From Halobacteriales archaeon QS_4_62_28 (GTDB taxonomy: Archaea > Halobacteriota > Halobacteria > Halobacteriales > Haloarculaceae): a stretch of DNA of 64,000 bases. The DNA is taken from contig PXRO01000005.1 in the NCBI GenBank assembly GCA_003021685.1, positions 1 through 64,000 on the forward strand, given 5' to 3'. Under the pieces are notes generated by a model. That model saw only the letters and a program-made list of their open reading frames with translations, was not told the origin of the DNA and searched no databases. Positions 17,910 through 26,925 of this stretch are shown here, piece by piece. Each line of letters opens with the position of its first letter. The first letter of the stretch is position 1. The position numbers and the translations under genes are program-made.

Positions 17910-18671
17910 CTAGATCGGGAGTTCGATGCCGTGGACGACGGCGAGCCACTCGCTGAGATACAGCATGCAGTTCCAGGCGGCGTGGATCGCGATGGTGACG
18001 ACGACGTTGTCCGTCCGTTCGTACACCACTCCGAGGACCAGACCGAGGATGGACGCCACCGCGAGATAGGTAATCTGGCCCGAGCCGGACAGGGCCCCGG
18101 AGTGAGAGATGCCAAAGAGCAGACTCGCGATCACGACCGCCGGCAGCGGGCCGTAGGCCCGTCGGAACTCGCCCTGGACGATACCACGGAAGAGCAGTTC
18201 CTCGGCCGGTGCAACGGCGAAGACGGTGATCGGGACTAGAAGCAAAAAGAGCACTGGGTTCGCTCTCCCTCTCTCGATGATCTGGTTCTGTGCGCTCTCG
18301 ATGCCAAAGACACCCAGGAGCTGGCCGATGACTGTCGCCGCGACGATGAGTGCGACAAAGCCGCCGACGATCCAGCCCAGATCCGAGCGCGTCGGCCGGC
18401 GGTAGTTGATGAGGTCCGTCTTCCCCTGGCTGTAGACGTAGCCCACGGCCACAAGCAGGAATCCAATAAACGAGAAGAGGGTCGACAGAGCGTCGTAGGC
18501 GACCGGTGTCGCGTCTTCGGTGATTGTGATCCCGAGGCTGTTGCCGATTGCGAGGGCGGTTGACGCGACCACCCCGCCGAGTACGAAGGCCAGCGCGATG
18601 ACGCCGAGCGACGCGACGACGGCCTCTAGCCGCACCGAGCGATCGGCGGTGTGATACAGGTCCGGACCCAT
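17910..18671 (-). CDS. CPBP family intramembrane metalloprotease
   Basis: The 253-aa protein has about seven to eight membrane segments and the CPBP/CAAX signature: EELLFRG with the paired Glu and Arg, then FGISH and HAAWN histidines. These form the intramembrane metal site. Substrates in archaea are unknown; bacterial relatives process prenylated proteins or provide self-immunity to peptides. A second CPBP gene is at 43.75 kb. The gene is followed by the small RHH-like gene on the same strand. Confidence 0.9.
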   Translation of the reverse strand: MGPDLYHTADRSVRLEAVVASLGVIALAFVLGGVVASTALAIGNSLGITITEDATPVAYDALSTLFSFIGFLLVAVGYVYSQGKTDLINYRRPTRSDLGWIVGGFVALIVAATVIGQLLGVFGIESAQNQIIERGRANPVLFLLLVPITVFAVAPAEELLFRGIVQGEFRRAYGPLPAVVIASLLFGISHSGALSGSGQITYLAVASILGLVLGVVYERTDNVVVTIAIHAAWNCMLYLSEWLAVVHGIELPI

Positions 18672-18720
18672 CTATCCGCTCTTCGAGATACGACCGTATA
18701 TACTGTCTGCTGTCGTCTGG

Positions 18721-20028
18721 CTACTGCTCGCTACCGACGACGAGTTCCGTCTTGTCCTCGATTGCGGCGGTCTTCTCGGTTTTCTCGTCCCGGAGCACGT
18801 CGCGGGCGGCCTGCTTGCCCCACTCGACGGCTGGCTGGGTGAACGTCTCGATGGCTGCGAGTTCGCCCGCGAGGATGCAGGCGGCTTCCATCTCGTATAG
18901 CAGTTCGCCGATGCTGTGGGCGTCCATGCGCTCGATTTCGATGCGAACGTTAGGCTGGCCGGCCGCCGCGAGGCTGGCCTCGGTCGCCTGTAGTTCCGTG
19001 TCCAGTAACTCGCCGAGGTCTGCGTCCGCGAGATAGGCGAGCGCGTCGGCGTCGGCCGTCGGCACGTCCACTGTCGGCCGTTCCTGTGGTCGGACGAGCG
19101 TGACGAGTTTGTCGTGGCGACCGGCCCGGTACAGTTGCAACTGGGAGTGCTGGTCGGTCGCACCCAGTGCGCGGGCCGGCGTCTGGCCGCGGCCGTCCTT
19201 GCCGAGGCTCTCGGCCCAGAGCTGAGCGAACCACTCGGCGAACGGTTCGAGGCGCTCGGCGTAGGGCATGAAGACGTTGATCGACGCGCCCCGCTCTTCG
19301 AGTTCGTAGGCGACCGCGCCGTAGGCGTAGGCCGGACAGTCGAACAGCGACGGCGAGAGGGAGGCCGCGGCCGCCTCGCCGCCGTCGAGGACCGCCTCGA
19401 TGTCACAGTCAAGTATCGCCGGCGGCACCAATCCGATGGGGGACAGCGCCGAGAAACGACCGGGGACGCCCTCGGGGGCCGGGAGCGTCGGCAGGTCGTG
19501 TTCGGCCGCGAGGTCAGCCAGCGGCCCCGATCCACCCGTCGTGAACACTGTGCGCTCGGTCCAGTCGACACCGGCCGCTGTCATCGCCTCACGAACTACC
19601 AGGAAGTTCGACAGCGTTTCGGCCGTCGTCCCCGATTTCGATACGACGTTGACCGCCGTCGTCGAGAGGTCGAGGTCGCCGAGGACGCCGTCGACGTGGT
19701 CCGGATCGACGTTGTCGAGCAGGACGTGGCTCGCGCCGTGGTCGCCTGTCAGGGCGGTCGTGAGCGTTCGCGCGCCCAGCGCACTCCCGCCGATACCGAC
19801 CGTCAGGACCGTCTCGCTGTCGGCGACTGGTTCGACGGCCGCTCTGATCGCGGCGGGGTCGGTCTGGCCCGGGAGCGCGAGTGCCGCGTAGCCAAACTCC
19901 TCGTCGTCGATGCCGCGTGCGATCCGCTCGTGGGCGCTCTCGACGCGTTCGTCGAGATCGTCTAGATCGTCCTGCGTGAGGCCAGGGTCTGCAACTGCTG
20001 CCAGCGCGTTGCCGAGGTCGACATTCAT
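18721..20028 (-). CDS. pgi: Glucose-6-phosphate isomerase
   Basis: The 435-aa enzyme interconverts glucose-6-phosphate and fructose-6-phosphate. It has two SIS sugar-isomerase domains (VGIGGSALGART near residue 80 and VVSKSGTTAETL near 135) and the C-terminal signature QPAVEWGKQAA with the catalytic lysine. I chose MNVDLGNALAAV (20028). An upstream in-frame ATG at 20115 adds 29 residues without similarity that overlap the divergent promoter. Confidence 0.95.
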   Translation of the reverse strand: MNVDLGNALAAVADPGLTQDDLDDLDERVESAHERIARGIDDEEFGYAALALPGQTDPAAIRAAVEPVADSETVLTVGIGGSALGARTLTTALTGDHGASHVLLDNVDPDHVDGVLGDLDLSTTAVNVVSKSGTTAETLSNFLVVREAMTAAGVDWTERTVFTTGGSGPLADLAAEHDLPTLPAPEGVPGRFSALSPIGLVPPAILDCDIEAVLDGGEAAAASLSPSLFDCPAYAYGAVAYELEERGASINVFMPYAERLEPFAEWFAQLWAESLGKDGRGQTPARALGATDQHSQLQLYRAGRHDKLVTLVRPQERPTVDVPTADADALAYLADADLGELLDTELQATEASLAAAGQPNVRIEIERMDAHSIGELLYEMEAACILAGELAAIETFTQPAVEWGKQAARDVLRDEKTEKTAAIEDKTELVVGSEQ

Positions 20029-20136
20029 ACTCGGTGACTCGATGAGGGGGGATAAAAAGACGCCGCACGGTTCCGGGATCGACTGTCCGATACCGCAAAC
20101 GCGGTGCTTAACCACGGTCGATCCCTAGGAGCGCCA

Positions 20137-20748
20137 ATGGCTGAGGACGCTGTCGGATCGGAGACCGGCGGGGCAACGGCGAGCGACGACGGACGTTCGA
20201 CGGGGCAGCCCGACGACGAGTCGACCGGCGACACGTCGTCCGAAGACGCCTACGGTGGCATCTTCGGGGCCGTTCCCTACGCCATCCGGTCGAGTGACTC
20301 GTGGTTCTTCCGGAGCTACGTCCTCGTCGGCGGACTGGCGGCGCTGGCACTCTCGATACTGTTCGCGCTCGCACTCGTCGTCCTGCTCGGGAACACGGTC
20401 GGTGCCGGTGGGGGTCGGTTCTCCTTTTCTCGAGCCTTCTTCATCTTCGTCGGCCTGGTCGTCGTCGCGCCGCTGCTCGCGCCCGTCCTGTTCGTCGCGC
20501 GCCACAACCGCCGCGGGAATCGGGACAGCCGCTACGACGCCACGCTCGCCGGGCTTGGCTACCTGTTCCTGATCACGCTCTATATCGGCGGCATCATCTC
20601 GACGCCGGCCGCCCAGCAGGACCGTCCGAGCGGCGCAGTCGGACAGTCTCTCGTCGATGGCCTGTACTCGCTCCCGCGCCTGGCCGGTCTCGTCCCACCG
20701 CTGCTCGTCGCGCTGACGATACTCCTCGTTGCCCGCCGCTGGCGGTGA
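20137..20748 (+). CDS. Hypothetical four-helix membrane protein
   Basis: The 203-aa protein has an acidic Ser/Thr/Gly-rich cytosolic head of about 45 residues. Four hydrophobic segments follow, at about residues 65-90, 100-125, 140-158 and 183-200, each bounded by Arg-rich turns. No domain is recognised. It is divergent from pgi and followed after 39 bp by the DUF5812-like gene, so the two may form a transcription unit leading towards secFD. Confidence 0.6.
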   Translation: MAEDAVGSETGGATASDDGRSTGQPDDESTGDTSSEDAYGGIFGAVPYAIRSSDSWFFRSYVLVGGLAALALSILFALALVVLLGNTVGAGGGRFSFSRAFFIFVGLVVVAPLLAPVLFVARHNRRGNRDSRYDATLAGLGYLFLITLYIGGIISTPAAQQDRPSGAVGQSLVDGLYSLPRLAGLVPPLLVALTILLVARRWR

Positions 20749-20787
20749 ACCGCTACGGGGAAAAGCCCGGAGACGCTACTGGCGGCT

Positions 20788-21243
20788 ATGAAAACGAGCA
20801 CGTTTCTCGTCACGGATGCCGACGAGGAGACCGCGACGCTGCGCGACGTGAACGACCAGCAGGTGGTGACGCTGTCGGAGAACCCCGGACTGGCTGCCGA
20901 GGCGGTGATCGAGGCGACTGTCGAGGCAGAGCCACCGCTGGAGGTCACCTACCGGGCCGTCGAGATCGGGCACCAGCGGACGATTCCCGTCGAGCGTAGT
21001 CCGGAATCACCGACGGCGCTCTCCCGGGATATCGCGGCCGATCAGGCGGTGGGTGAGATCACGAAACGGGAGCGCGCCGGCGAGGGCGAGTTCCACGTCC
21101 TGACCGTCCCCGACGCCGAGGCGGCTGCCGCCAGCGTGGTCGAGGACGTTGCGACGCTAGAACGTGCGGCCCGTCTGGGTGTCGACCGTGTCGAGGTACG
21201 CACCGCCGACGGTGTCGTGACCGTTCGCTACCTGCCAGAGTAA
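20788..21243 (+). CDS. Conserved haloarchaeal protein (DUF5812-like)
   Basis: The 151-aa acidic protein begins MKTSTFLVTDADEETATLRD, followed by alternating strands, then a C-terminal alpha/beta stretch ending VVTVRYLPE. I believe this is the haloarchaeal family DUF5812, whose function is unknown. The N-terminal half looks like a small beta-barrel. It lies upstream of secF by about 115 bp. Confidence 0.65.
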   Translation: MKTSTFLVTDADEETATLRDVNDQQVVTLSENPGLAAEAVIEATVEAEPPLEVTYRAVEIGHQRTIPVERSPESPTALSRDIAADQAVGEITKRERAGEGEFHVLTVPDAEAAAASVVEDVATLERAARLGVDRVEVRTADGVVTVRYLPE

Positions 21244-21360
21244 CGGAGTCGTAGCCTGGCGACGACACTACGAGTCGACCACGGGTCGGTCGCGCTCAGA
21301 TCGCTACTCCACGAGAGAGATAAGAAGGCTTATTCACAGCGCTTGCACACCCAATTCCAT

Positions 21361-22221
21361 ATGAACGCGTTCGAGGTACCGGAGGTCGACTACGAGCAGT
21401 ACACGAACCGCCAGTTGGCGACAGTGCCACTGGCAGTGCTCGGCCTCGCGATACTCGTTTTGATCGGGTGGTGGGCGTTTACAGGCGCGCCCGTCACCCC
21501 TGGGATCGATTTCACCGGTGGGACGGAGTTGACCGTCCAGACGTCGATGTCACAATCCGACATCAGAGCGTCGTTCGACACCGCTCCGATTTCGGTCCAG
21601 GGTGTCGCCGGTGAATCGAATCAGTACGTGCTCCGCTTCCAGTCCTCGGACAGCCAGGCCATTCGCCAGCAGGCACAGGATGCCGAGATGAACGTACTGT
21701 CGAGTGCGTCGACGGCCCCATCCTTCGGTGCCGGTGCCCAGCAGACAGCGGTACTGGGTGTCGGGATTGCCTTTCTCGGCATGAGCCTGCTCGTCTTTGG
21801 CCTGTTCCGGACGTTCGTGCCATCGATTGCGGTCGTCATCTCTGCGTTCTCTGATATCGTCATCCCGCTGGCGGCGATGAACGTCCTCGGAATCAAACTC
21901 TCGCTGGGGACCGTCGCTGCATTGCTGATGTTGATCGGGTATAGCGTCGACTCGGACATCCTGTTGAACAACCACATCCTCCGGCGCTCCGGGTCGTTCT
22001 ACGACAGCGTCGACCGCGCGATGCAGACCGGCGTGACGATGACAGTGACCTCGCTGGCGGCGATGGCTGTCATGGCCCTCGTGGCGACGTTCTACAGCAT
22101 CGACCTGATGGCCTCTATCGGTATCGTGCTGGTGATCGGCCTCGCTGCAGACCTGATGAACACGTACCTGTTGAACCTCTCACTGCTTCGCTGGTACAAG
22201 TTCGAGGGGATCAACAGATGA
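21361..22221 (+). CDS. secF: Protein translocase subunit SecF
   Basis: The 286-aa protein has six membrane segments with a large extracytoplasmic loop after the first. The signature GIDFTGGTEL and the later MLIGYSVDSDILLNNHILR (D-x-x-V/I-L-N helix) are diagnostic of SecF. With SecD it supports Sec-dependent export and late steps of translocation. The ATG 21361 gives the usual MNAFEVP start; an in-frame ATG at 21343 is less likely. The stop overlaps the secD start by 4 bp (ATGA), so translation is coupled. Confidence 0.96.
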   Translation: MNAFEVPEVDYEQYTNRQLATVPLAVLGLAILVLIGWWAFTGAPVTPGIDFTGGTELTVQTSMSQSDIRASFDTAPISVQGVAGESNQYVLRFQSSDSQAIRQQAQDAEMNVLSSASTAPSFGAGAQQTAVLGVGIAFLGMSLLVFGLFRTFVPSIAVVISAFSDIVIPLAAMNVLGIKLSLGTVAALLMLIGYSVDSDILLNNHILRRSGSFYDSVDRAMQTGVTMTVTSLAAMAVMALVATFYSIDLMASIGIVLVIGLAADLMNTYLLNLSLLRWYKFEGINR

Positions 22222-23795
22222 GTTCGCTCCGTGACAACTGGCGGATCGTCCTGCTGATCGTCCTCGTGCTCGGGAGCATGGTCACACTCCTCGTCCCCGG
22301 TGCGACCGTGGCGACCGGTGACAACGCCACCGAGGCAAACGGATCGGAGGCCGAACGCGGGCTGACGAACCTCCAGTACGGGATTCAACTCGACGGCGGC
22401 TCACGGATCCGCGCACCAATCGTCGGGAGCACGGCCGAGAACGTCGACATCGCCGACAGGAACGAATCTCGCACGATAGAGGATTCCCTCCAGCAGCGAT
22501 TCGGACTCGATTCGATTGACGTGCGTGCCTCGGCCCGGACGAACACGGTCGAAGTGTTCACCGACAACGTCACCCGCGCAGAACTCGCGACCGCGCTCCG
22601 GGAACAGGGGAACGACGTGAGCGAAGACGACGTGCGCGACGGCGTCACGCAGGCGACCCGAAACGAGATGGTCCGGGTCATCGACCGGAAACTCTCTCTG
22701 TCGGCACTCAGCGGCGCGAACGTCCGGGAAGCCCAGTCACCCACCGGCCAGAACTTCATCGTCATCGAGGCGACGGGTCGGGATATCGAGGATCTACGCT
22801 CGATCATCGACGAGCGAGGTGTGGTGCGTGTCTACACGTTCACGCCAAACGCGAGCGGCGGGTACACTCGCAATCAGGCACTCACTCAGGCAGACTTCGA
22901 TAGCATCGGGAACGTCCAGCAGCAAAGTGAAAACGAGTACAGCGTCAGTGTCACAGTGAGTGACGAGGCAGCGCCACGATTCACCGAGTCGATGCAGGAA
23001 GCGGGTTTCACACAGGCGACACGGTGCCAGTACAACCGGGAGAACCCACAGCAGTCCTCCGGTCGGTGTCTGCTGGCGACACTCAACAGCGAGGTCGTCT
23101 TCGACGGTGGCGTCAGGAGCGGTCTCGCCCAGCAGTTCCGGACCGGCGAGTTCGCGAACGACCCGACGTTCCGGATGACGACGCCGACCCGCGAACAGGC
23201 CCGTGATATCGAACTCAGCCTGAAGGCCGGTGCGCCACTGCCCGCGCCACTCGATTTCGAGAACGCACAGACGACATCGCTGCAGCCGGCACTGGCCGAC
23301 CAGTTCAAGACCAACTCCATGATTACCGGGCTCATCGCCGTGCTGGCGGTCAGTGTCGTCGTTTACCTCCGCTACGGTGACGTCCGCGTCGCAGTGCCGA
23401 TGATCGTCACAGCGCTGTCGGAGGTGGTGCTGTTGCTCGGGTTCGTCTCGGTGATCCAGTTCCCAATCGACCTGTCACACATCGCCGGCTTCATCGCCGT
23501 CATCGGGACGGGGGCCGACGACCTGATCATCATCGCCGACGAGATTCTCCAGCGGGAGGGGGTCGCGACCGGACGCGTGTTCCAGAGTCGCTTCCGCAAG
23601 GCCTTCTGGGTGATCGGTGCGGCCGCCGCGACGACGATCATCGCGATGAGTCCGCTGACGGTCCTCTCGCTCGGTGACCTCTCTGGGTTCGCGATTATCA
23701 CGATCATCGGCGTCCTGCTCGGTGTGCTGATCACCCGACCGGCCTACGGTGACATCCTCCGGAAACTCGTCCTGAAAGACGGTAACGAAGACTGA
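22218..23795 (+). CDS. secD: Protein translocase subunit SecD
   Basis: The 525-aa protein has an N-terminal anchor, the LQYGIQLDGGSRI motif, and a large P1-like extracytoplasmic domain. A C-terminal five-helix bundle contains FIAVIGTGADDLIIIADEIL and the conserved acidic residues of RND-type transporters. Archaeal SecD is gene-ordered after SecF, as here, and the two overlap by 4 bp. SecDF in haloarchaea is needed for export of some Tat/Sec proteins. Confidence 0.96.
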   Translation: MSSLRDNWRIVLLIVLVLGSMVTLLVPGATVATGDNATEANGSEAERGLTNLQYGIQLDGGSRIRAPIVGSTAENVDIADRNESRTIEDSLQQRFGLDSIDVRASARTNTVEVFTDNVTRAELATALREQGNDVSEDDVRDGVTQATRNEMVRVIDRKLSLSALSGANVREAQSPTGQNFIVIEATGRDIEDLRSIIDERGVVRVYTFTPNASGGYTRNQALTQADFDSIGNVQQQSENEYSVSVTVSDEAAPRFTESMQEAGFTQATRCQYNRENPQQSSGRCLLATLNSEVVFDGGVRSGLAQQFRTGEFANDPTFRMTTPTREQARDIELSLKAGAPLPAPLDFENAQTTSLQPALADQFKTNSMITGLIAVLAVSVVVYLRYGDVRVAVPMIVTALSEVVLLLGFVSVIQFPIDLSHIAGFIAVIGTGADDLIIIADEILQREGVATGRVFQSRFRKAFWVIGAAAATTIIAMSPLTVLSLGDLSGFAIITIIGVLLGVLITRPAYGDILRKLVLKDGNED

Positions 23796-23840
23796 GACGG
23801 CCGTCTTTTCGCCCTTCGGGAGAGCGTCACTCTACCGGTA

Positions 23841-24473
23841 TCAAAACGAGTCCAGCGAGGACTGCTGGGACGCGGCCAGTACGTCCTCGCAGGTCGCCCA
23901 CGTTCGGCGCGCACAGTCGGGCAGATCGCCGTGGTCTGTCACGTACCCCTCCAGGAACTCGCGGGTCGTCGGATCGCTCGGGTAGCCACTCCCGATTGGA
24001 CCGTACTTGGCTGCCAGTGCGTCGACGTGTGCCTCGCGGGCGGTCTTGGCGACGATGCTCGCGGCTCCGACCAGCGGCTCGTCCTCGTCGGCCTGGTGTT
24101 TCGCAGTCAGATCGATGTCGGCGTCGATCCGATCACGCACTCGTTGTTCGAAGCGCACGGCGTTGGTATCGCCGGCGTCGGCCACGCCAGCGAGGCCGTC
24201 GGTGGCGACCGCTTCGAGCGCCTCGGCGTGGGCAATCACGGTCAGCGTGTTCATGTCCGTCTCGGGGTCGTCAATCCGGGCGGGCGGAATCTCGGCGACG
24301 CCGACCGTCGCGACCGACCAGATCTGCTCGGCCAGTCGCTCCCGGCGCTCCTCGGGAATCCCCTTCGAGTCGCCGACAGCCGCTGGGAGGACGGCCGGAT
24401 CACAGCGGACGGCCGCCGCGAACATCGAACCCAGCACCGGCCCCTTGCCCGCCTCGTCGATACCGAATCGCAT
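23841..24473 (-). CDS. rnhB: Ribonuclease HII
   Basis: The 210-aa protein starts MRFGIDEAGKGPVLGSMF, with the catalytic Asp-Glu pair. It also contains the DEDEPLVGAASIVAKTAR segment that carries the remaining site. RNase HII removes ribonucleotides from RNA-DNA hybrids. The sequence is of normal length. The gene converges on secD with about 45 bp between stops, which include CCCTTCGGG, a possible terminator hairpin. Confidence 0.94.
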   Translation of the reverse strand: MRFGIDEAGKGPVLGSMFAAAVRCDPAVLPAAVGDSKGIPEERRERLAEQIWSVATVGVAEIPPARIDDPETDMNTLTVIAHAEALEAVATDGLAGVADAGDTNAVRFEQRVRDRIDADIDLTAKHQADEDEPLVGAASIVAKTAREAHVDALAAKYGPIGSGYPSDPTTREFLEGYVTDHGDLPDCARRTWATCEDVLAASQQSSLDSF

Positions 24474-24561
24474 CGCTCGTCACTTGACGAGCGAGAGCAA
24501 AATGGTTGTGGTGTGCTAGATCGGTACTGTTTAGAGACGCAGCCGTGCTGAACACGTCCCG

Positions 24562-24578
24562 GACACCGAAAGCCCTCG
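24562..24578. repeat. Solo copy of the CACCGAAAGCCCTCG repeat end
   Basis: GACACCGAAAGCCCTCG lies upstream of rnhB. It is identical to the left end of the structured element at 60380-60396 and overlaps the core of the 59-kb element end. No matching inverted end is found within the following 300 bases, so this is a solo or decayed copy. Confidence 0.6.
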
Positions 24579-24629
24579 TGCAGAGACTGCCTCTCGTGTG
24601 TGAGAATCTCGAAGAAGCTCGCCGTTCGT

Positions 24630-25241
24630 CTAGGCCAGTCGTGCGAACGCGAGCGTGCCGCTGATGTTCTCGATGTAGATGGTCACCACGTCGCCCTCCT
24701 GTGCGCCGGGGACGAAGATGGTGTACTTGCCCTTCTCGGCGACGCCGTCGCCTTCACGACCTGTGCCGGTGATTTCGACCTCGTAGGTCTTGCCCTCTTC
24801 GACCGTCGGACGGTCGGTCTGGGTGTTCTTGGTCGAACGTTTCGTCACCGGACGGAAGGCACCACAGGCCTCACAGCGGAGCATGTCGACTCCGTCCTCG
24901 GTGGTGAGTTTGGTGTCGGGGAGCCCACATTCCGAGCAGGTGACGTACTCGGCGACGTAGGCGTCGATGGCCGCTTCGAAGTCGCTGATCGAAAAGGACC
25001 CGTTGTATCGGGCTTCGCCCCCGTCGAACTGGCCGTTCGTCCCGAACTCGCGCTGGATCGTTCGGTGAACGTGCTTTGACTCCCGTGAGAGTGCAGAGGC
25101 GATGTCGTCGAGGTTCGTCAGGCGCGTGAACGCCCCGTCGGTCTGTCCCACCGGGTCCGGAACCGACAGACGGTCCCCGCCTTCCCGTGGCTGGTCCGGG
25201 AGTTCGTCGAGTGCCCGGTCGAGTGCTGCATCGTAGTTCAT
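24630..25241 (-). CDS. eif2b: Translation initiation factor aIF2 subunit beta with C-terminal TRAM domain
   Basis: The 203-aa protein has the aIF2-beta helix and core (FGTNGQFDGGEARYNGSFS) and a zinc ribbon (CSECGLPDT...RCEACGAF). It is one of the three subunits that deliver initiator tRNA. From about residue 145 a TRAM domain is fused (EEGKTYEVEITGTGREGDG...GTLAFARL), an RNA-binding beta-barrel. I recall such fusions in haloarchaea. The start is ATG 25241 (MNYDAALDRALDELP). The same frame is open far upstream but only as a shadow of the capA-like gene. Confidence 0.94.
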   Translation of the reverse strand: MNYDAALDRALDELPDQPREGGDRLSVPDPVGQTDGAFTRLTNLDDIASALSRESKHVHRTIQREFGTNGQFDGGEARYNGSFSISDFEAAIDAYVAEYVTCSECGLPDTKLTTEDGVDMLRCEACGAFRPVTKRSTKNTQTDRPTVEEGKTYEVEITGTGREGDGVAEKGKYTIFVPGAQEGDVVTIYIENISGTLAFARLA

Positions 25242-25423
25242 ACTTGGCACTGGCGACTGGGACGTATATGCGTTCCGTCGTATCGTGTAGATGACTCGCA
25301 CTCTCCCCGGACGGGTGGAACGGCCACACTCCATACACGAAAGATCGCTGAAGTGATACTTTCGATTGCCCTCGTCGGGAGCGTTATATCGGTCGGTGCG
25401 CAGACAGCGGTGAAGACGACACC

Positions 25424-26527
25424 CTACTCGGCACAGGCAAGCGGGACGGTCAGGCCGCGTCCATCCCGTTTGATTGTCGTTTCGAACGCGCTCGAAAGCG
25501 AGCGCATTCGCCCACGTAACCATTTTGCTGCCCGTTCGCTCGCAGTCCGAACCCGTTCGTCGACGATCTCGACCGGCGTGAGTCTGAGTCGGTCGACCCG
25601 TCCGTCTTCGATCACCAGTTCGAACAGGAAACTTCGGTCGTTGTGCAGACCATCCTTGACGACGTAGTCGTCGACGAAATCGCCAGCATCGTAGATGATC
25701 GGCCGGCCGTGGTGCGTCTCGACGCCCTGGAGCACGTGGGCGCTGTGACCGTGGACCACGTCGACGCCGTGGTCGACCAGCCAGCGGGCGGTCTGTTGCT
25801 GCTCCTCGCTTGGTGTCGCCTCCCAGTTCGGTCCCCAGTGCAGCGTCGCGACCACGAGGTCGGGGTCGACCTCGCTCGCAGCAGCCAGCACGCGACGCAG
25901 GCGCTGCCGGGTCCGTGCCGACTCGACCGACAGCGAGGTGTACGCTGTTCCGGGTCCAGACCGGGTCGCAGCGTAGGACGGCGACTGGTCGGTGCATGCA
26001 ACGACGGCCACGTCGACCCCGCCGATGTCGGTCACTGCCGGTTCGAACGCTGTCGACCGGTCGGGACCGGCACCGGGATGTGCGATCCCCGCCTGTTCGA
26101 GGTGTCGTCGCGTCTCGGCCAGTGCGGCGGGCCCGAAATCGAGCACGTGATTGTTCGCCAGACTCGCAACGCTGATCCCGGCCGCCGCCAGTGCCGGGAT
26201 CGCCCAGTCGGGATCGGCACGGAAGTAGTATGTCCGGAACGGACGGCGCGTCCCGCCGTCGGCGACACAGCACTCCAGATTGCCGACCGTCCCGTCGAGG
26301 GACTGCAGTCGGTCGAGCGTGTTCCCCCAGACGCCCGTCGGCGGCCCGTCGGCCCACCGGTCGTTTACGTTTCGACCCAGCATCACGTCCCCGGTGAATC
26401 CGATTCTGGCTGTCGCCGTATCGACGGTGACCGGACAGGACCGTGCCGGTGGCTCCTCTACGGTGCCCAGACAGCCAGTAGTCGCCCCGAGTGCACTGGC
26501 GAGCACTGCTCGTCGTGTCGCTCTCAT
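25424..26527 (-). CDS. CapA-family metallophosphoesterase-like Tat lipoprotein
   Basis: The 367-aa protein starts MRATRRAVLASALGATTGC, a twin-arginine signal with lipobox. The CapA/PgsA metallophosphatase-like motifs follow: IGFTGDVMLGRNVND, GTVGNLECCV, LANNHVLDFG, ATLHWGPNWE and HGHSAHVLQG. CapA proteins take part in poly-gamma-glutamate capsule synthesis or related surface polymer metabolism. No capBC genes are nearby, so the partner pathway is unknown. The gene follows a possible promoter near 26540. Confidence 0.88.
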   Translation of the reverse strand: MRATRRAVLASALGATTGCLGTVEEPPARSCPVTVDTATARIGFTGDVMLGRNVNDRWADGPPTGVWGNTLDRLQSLDGTVGNLECCVADGGTRRPFRTYYFRADPDWAIPALAAAGISVASLANNHVLDFGPAALAETRRHLEQAGIAHPGAGPDRSTAFEPAVTDIGGVDVAVVACTDQSPSYAATRSGPGTAYTSLSVESARTRQRLRRVLAAASEVDPDLVVATLHWGPNWEATPSEEQQQTARWLVDHGVDVVHGHSAHVLQGVETHHGRPIIYDAGDFVDDYVVKDGLHNDRSFLFELVIEDGRVDRLRLTPVEIVDERVRTASERAAKWLRGRMRSLSSAFETTIKRDGRGLTVPLACAE

Positions 26528-26650
26528 CAGCTACCCTCTCGGTCCGGATGGACAAAAACAGGGACGCTCACCGTCTCCCAGTGGCGTCGCTGTCGGGGTG
26601 GCGTATGGAAAAGTGACGTCCGTCACGCCGCGTCAGCGGCGGTTCGAAAC

Positions 26651-26838
26651 TCAGTTACGAACGACGTTGGTCGCGCGTGGACCTTTGTCCGCCTGTTCGA
26701 TGTCGAAATCGACGTCAGTACCTTCTTCGAGGTCCGGGCCGCCCACGTCTTCCATGTGGAAGAAAACGTCGTCGTCCGCATCCTCAGTCTCGATGAATCC
26801 GTAACCGCCTGTGTCGTTGAAGAAATCACAGTTCCGAA
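26651..26838 (-). pseudogene. CspA-like cold-shock protein with lost start and frameshift
   Basis: Read on the minus strand, the bases from 26827 to 26651 encode a near-complete cold-shock domain: DFFNDTGGYGFIETEDADDD, then VFFHMEDVGGPDLEEG and a final KGPRATNVVRN. The RNA-binding motif GYGFI and VFFH are intact. The frame has no ATG, GTG or TTG start: it reads a stop 24 bases upstream. The remains of a GTVDFF start are visible only if one G is restored after GTG (at 26827). So either the gene is broken by a one-base deletion or the sequence has an error. Confidence 0.6.
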
Positions 26839-26925
26839 TCTGCGCGTCGTGCTATCGGTTCTCAGTATGCGCAATGGCGAGCGAGAAACCACGTCCTTCA
26901 AACCCATCTATGTGCGAGTAGACGT

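Noticed and set aside
24630-26555. A 641-aa open frame covering aIF2-beta and the region upstream
   Set aside because: Only the last 203 codons show family similarity. The rest is antisense-phase shadow over the CapA-like gene, which is read on the same strand in another frame.
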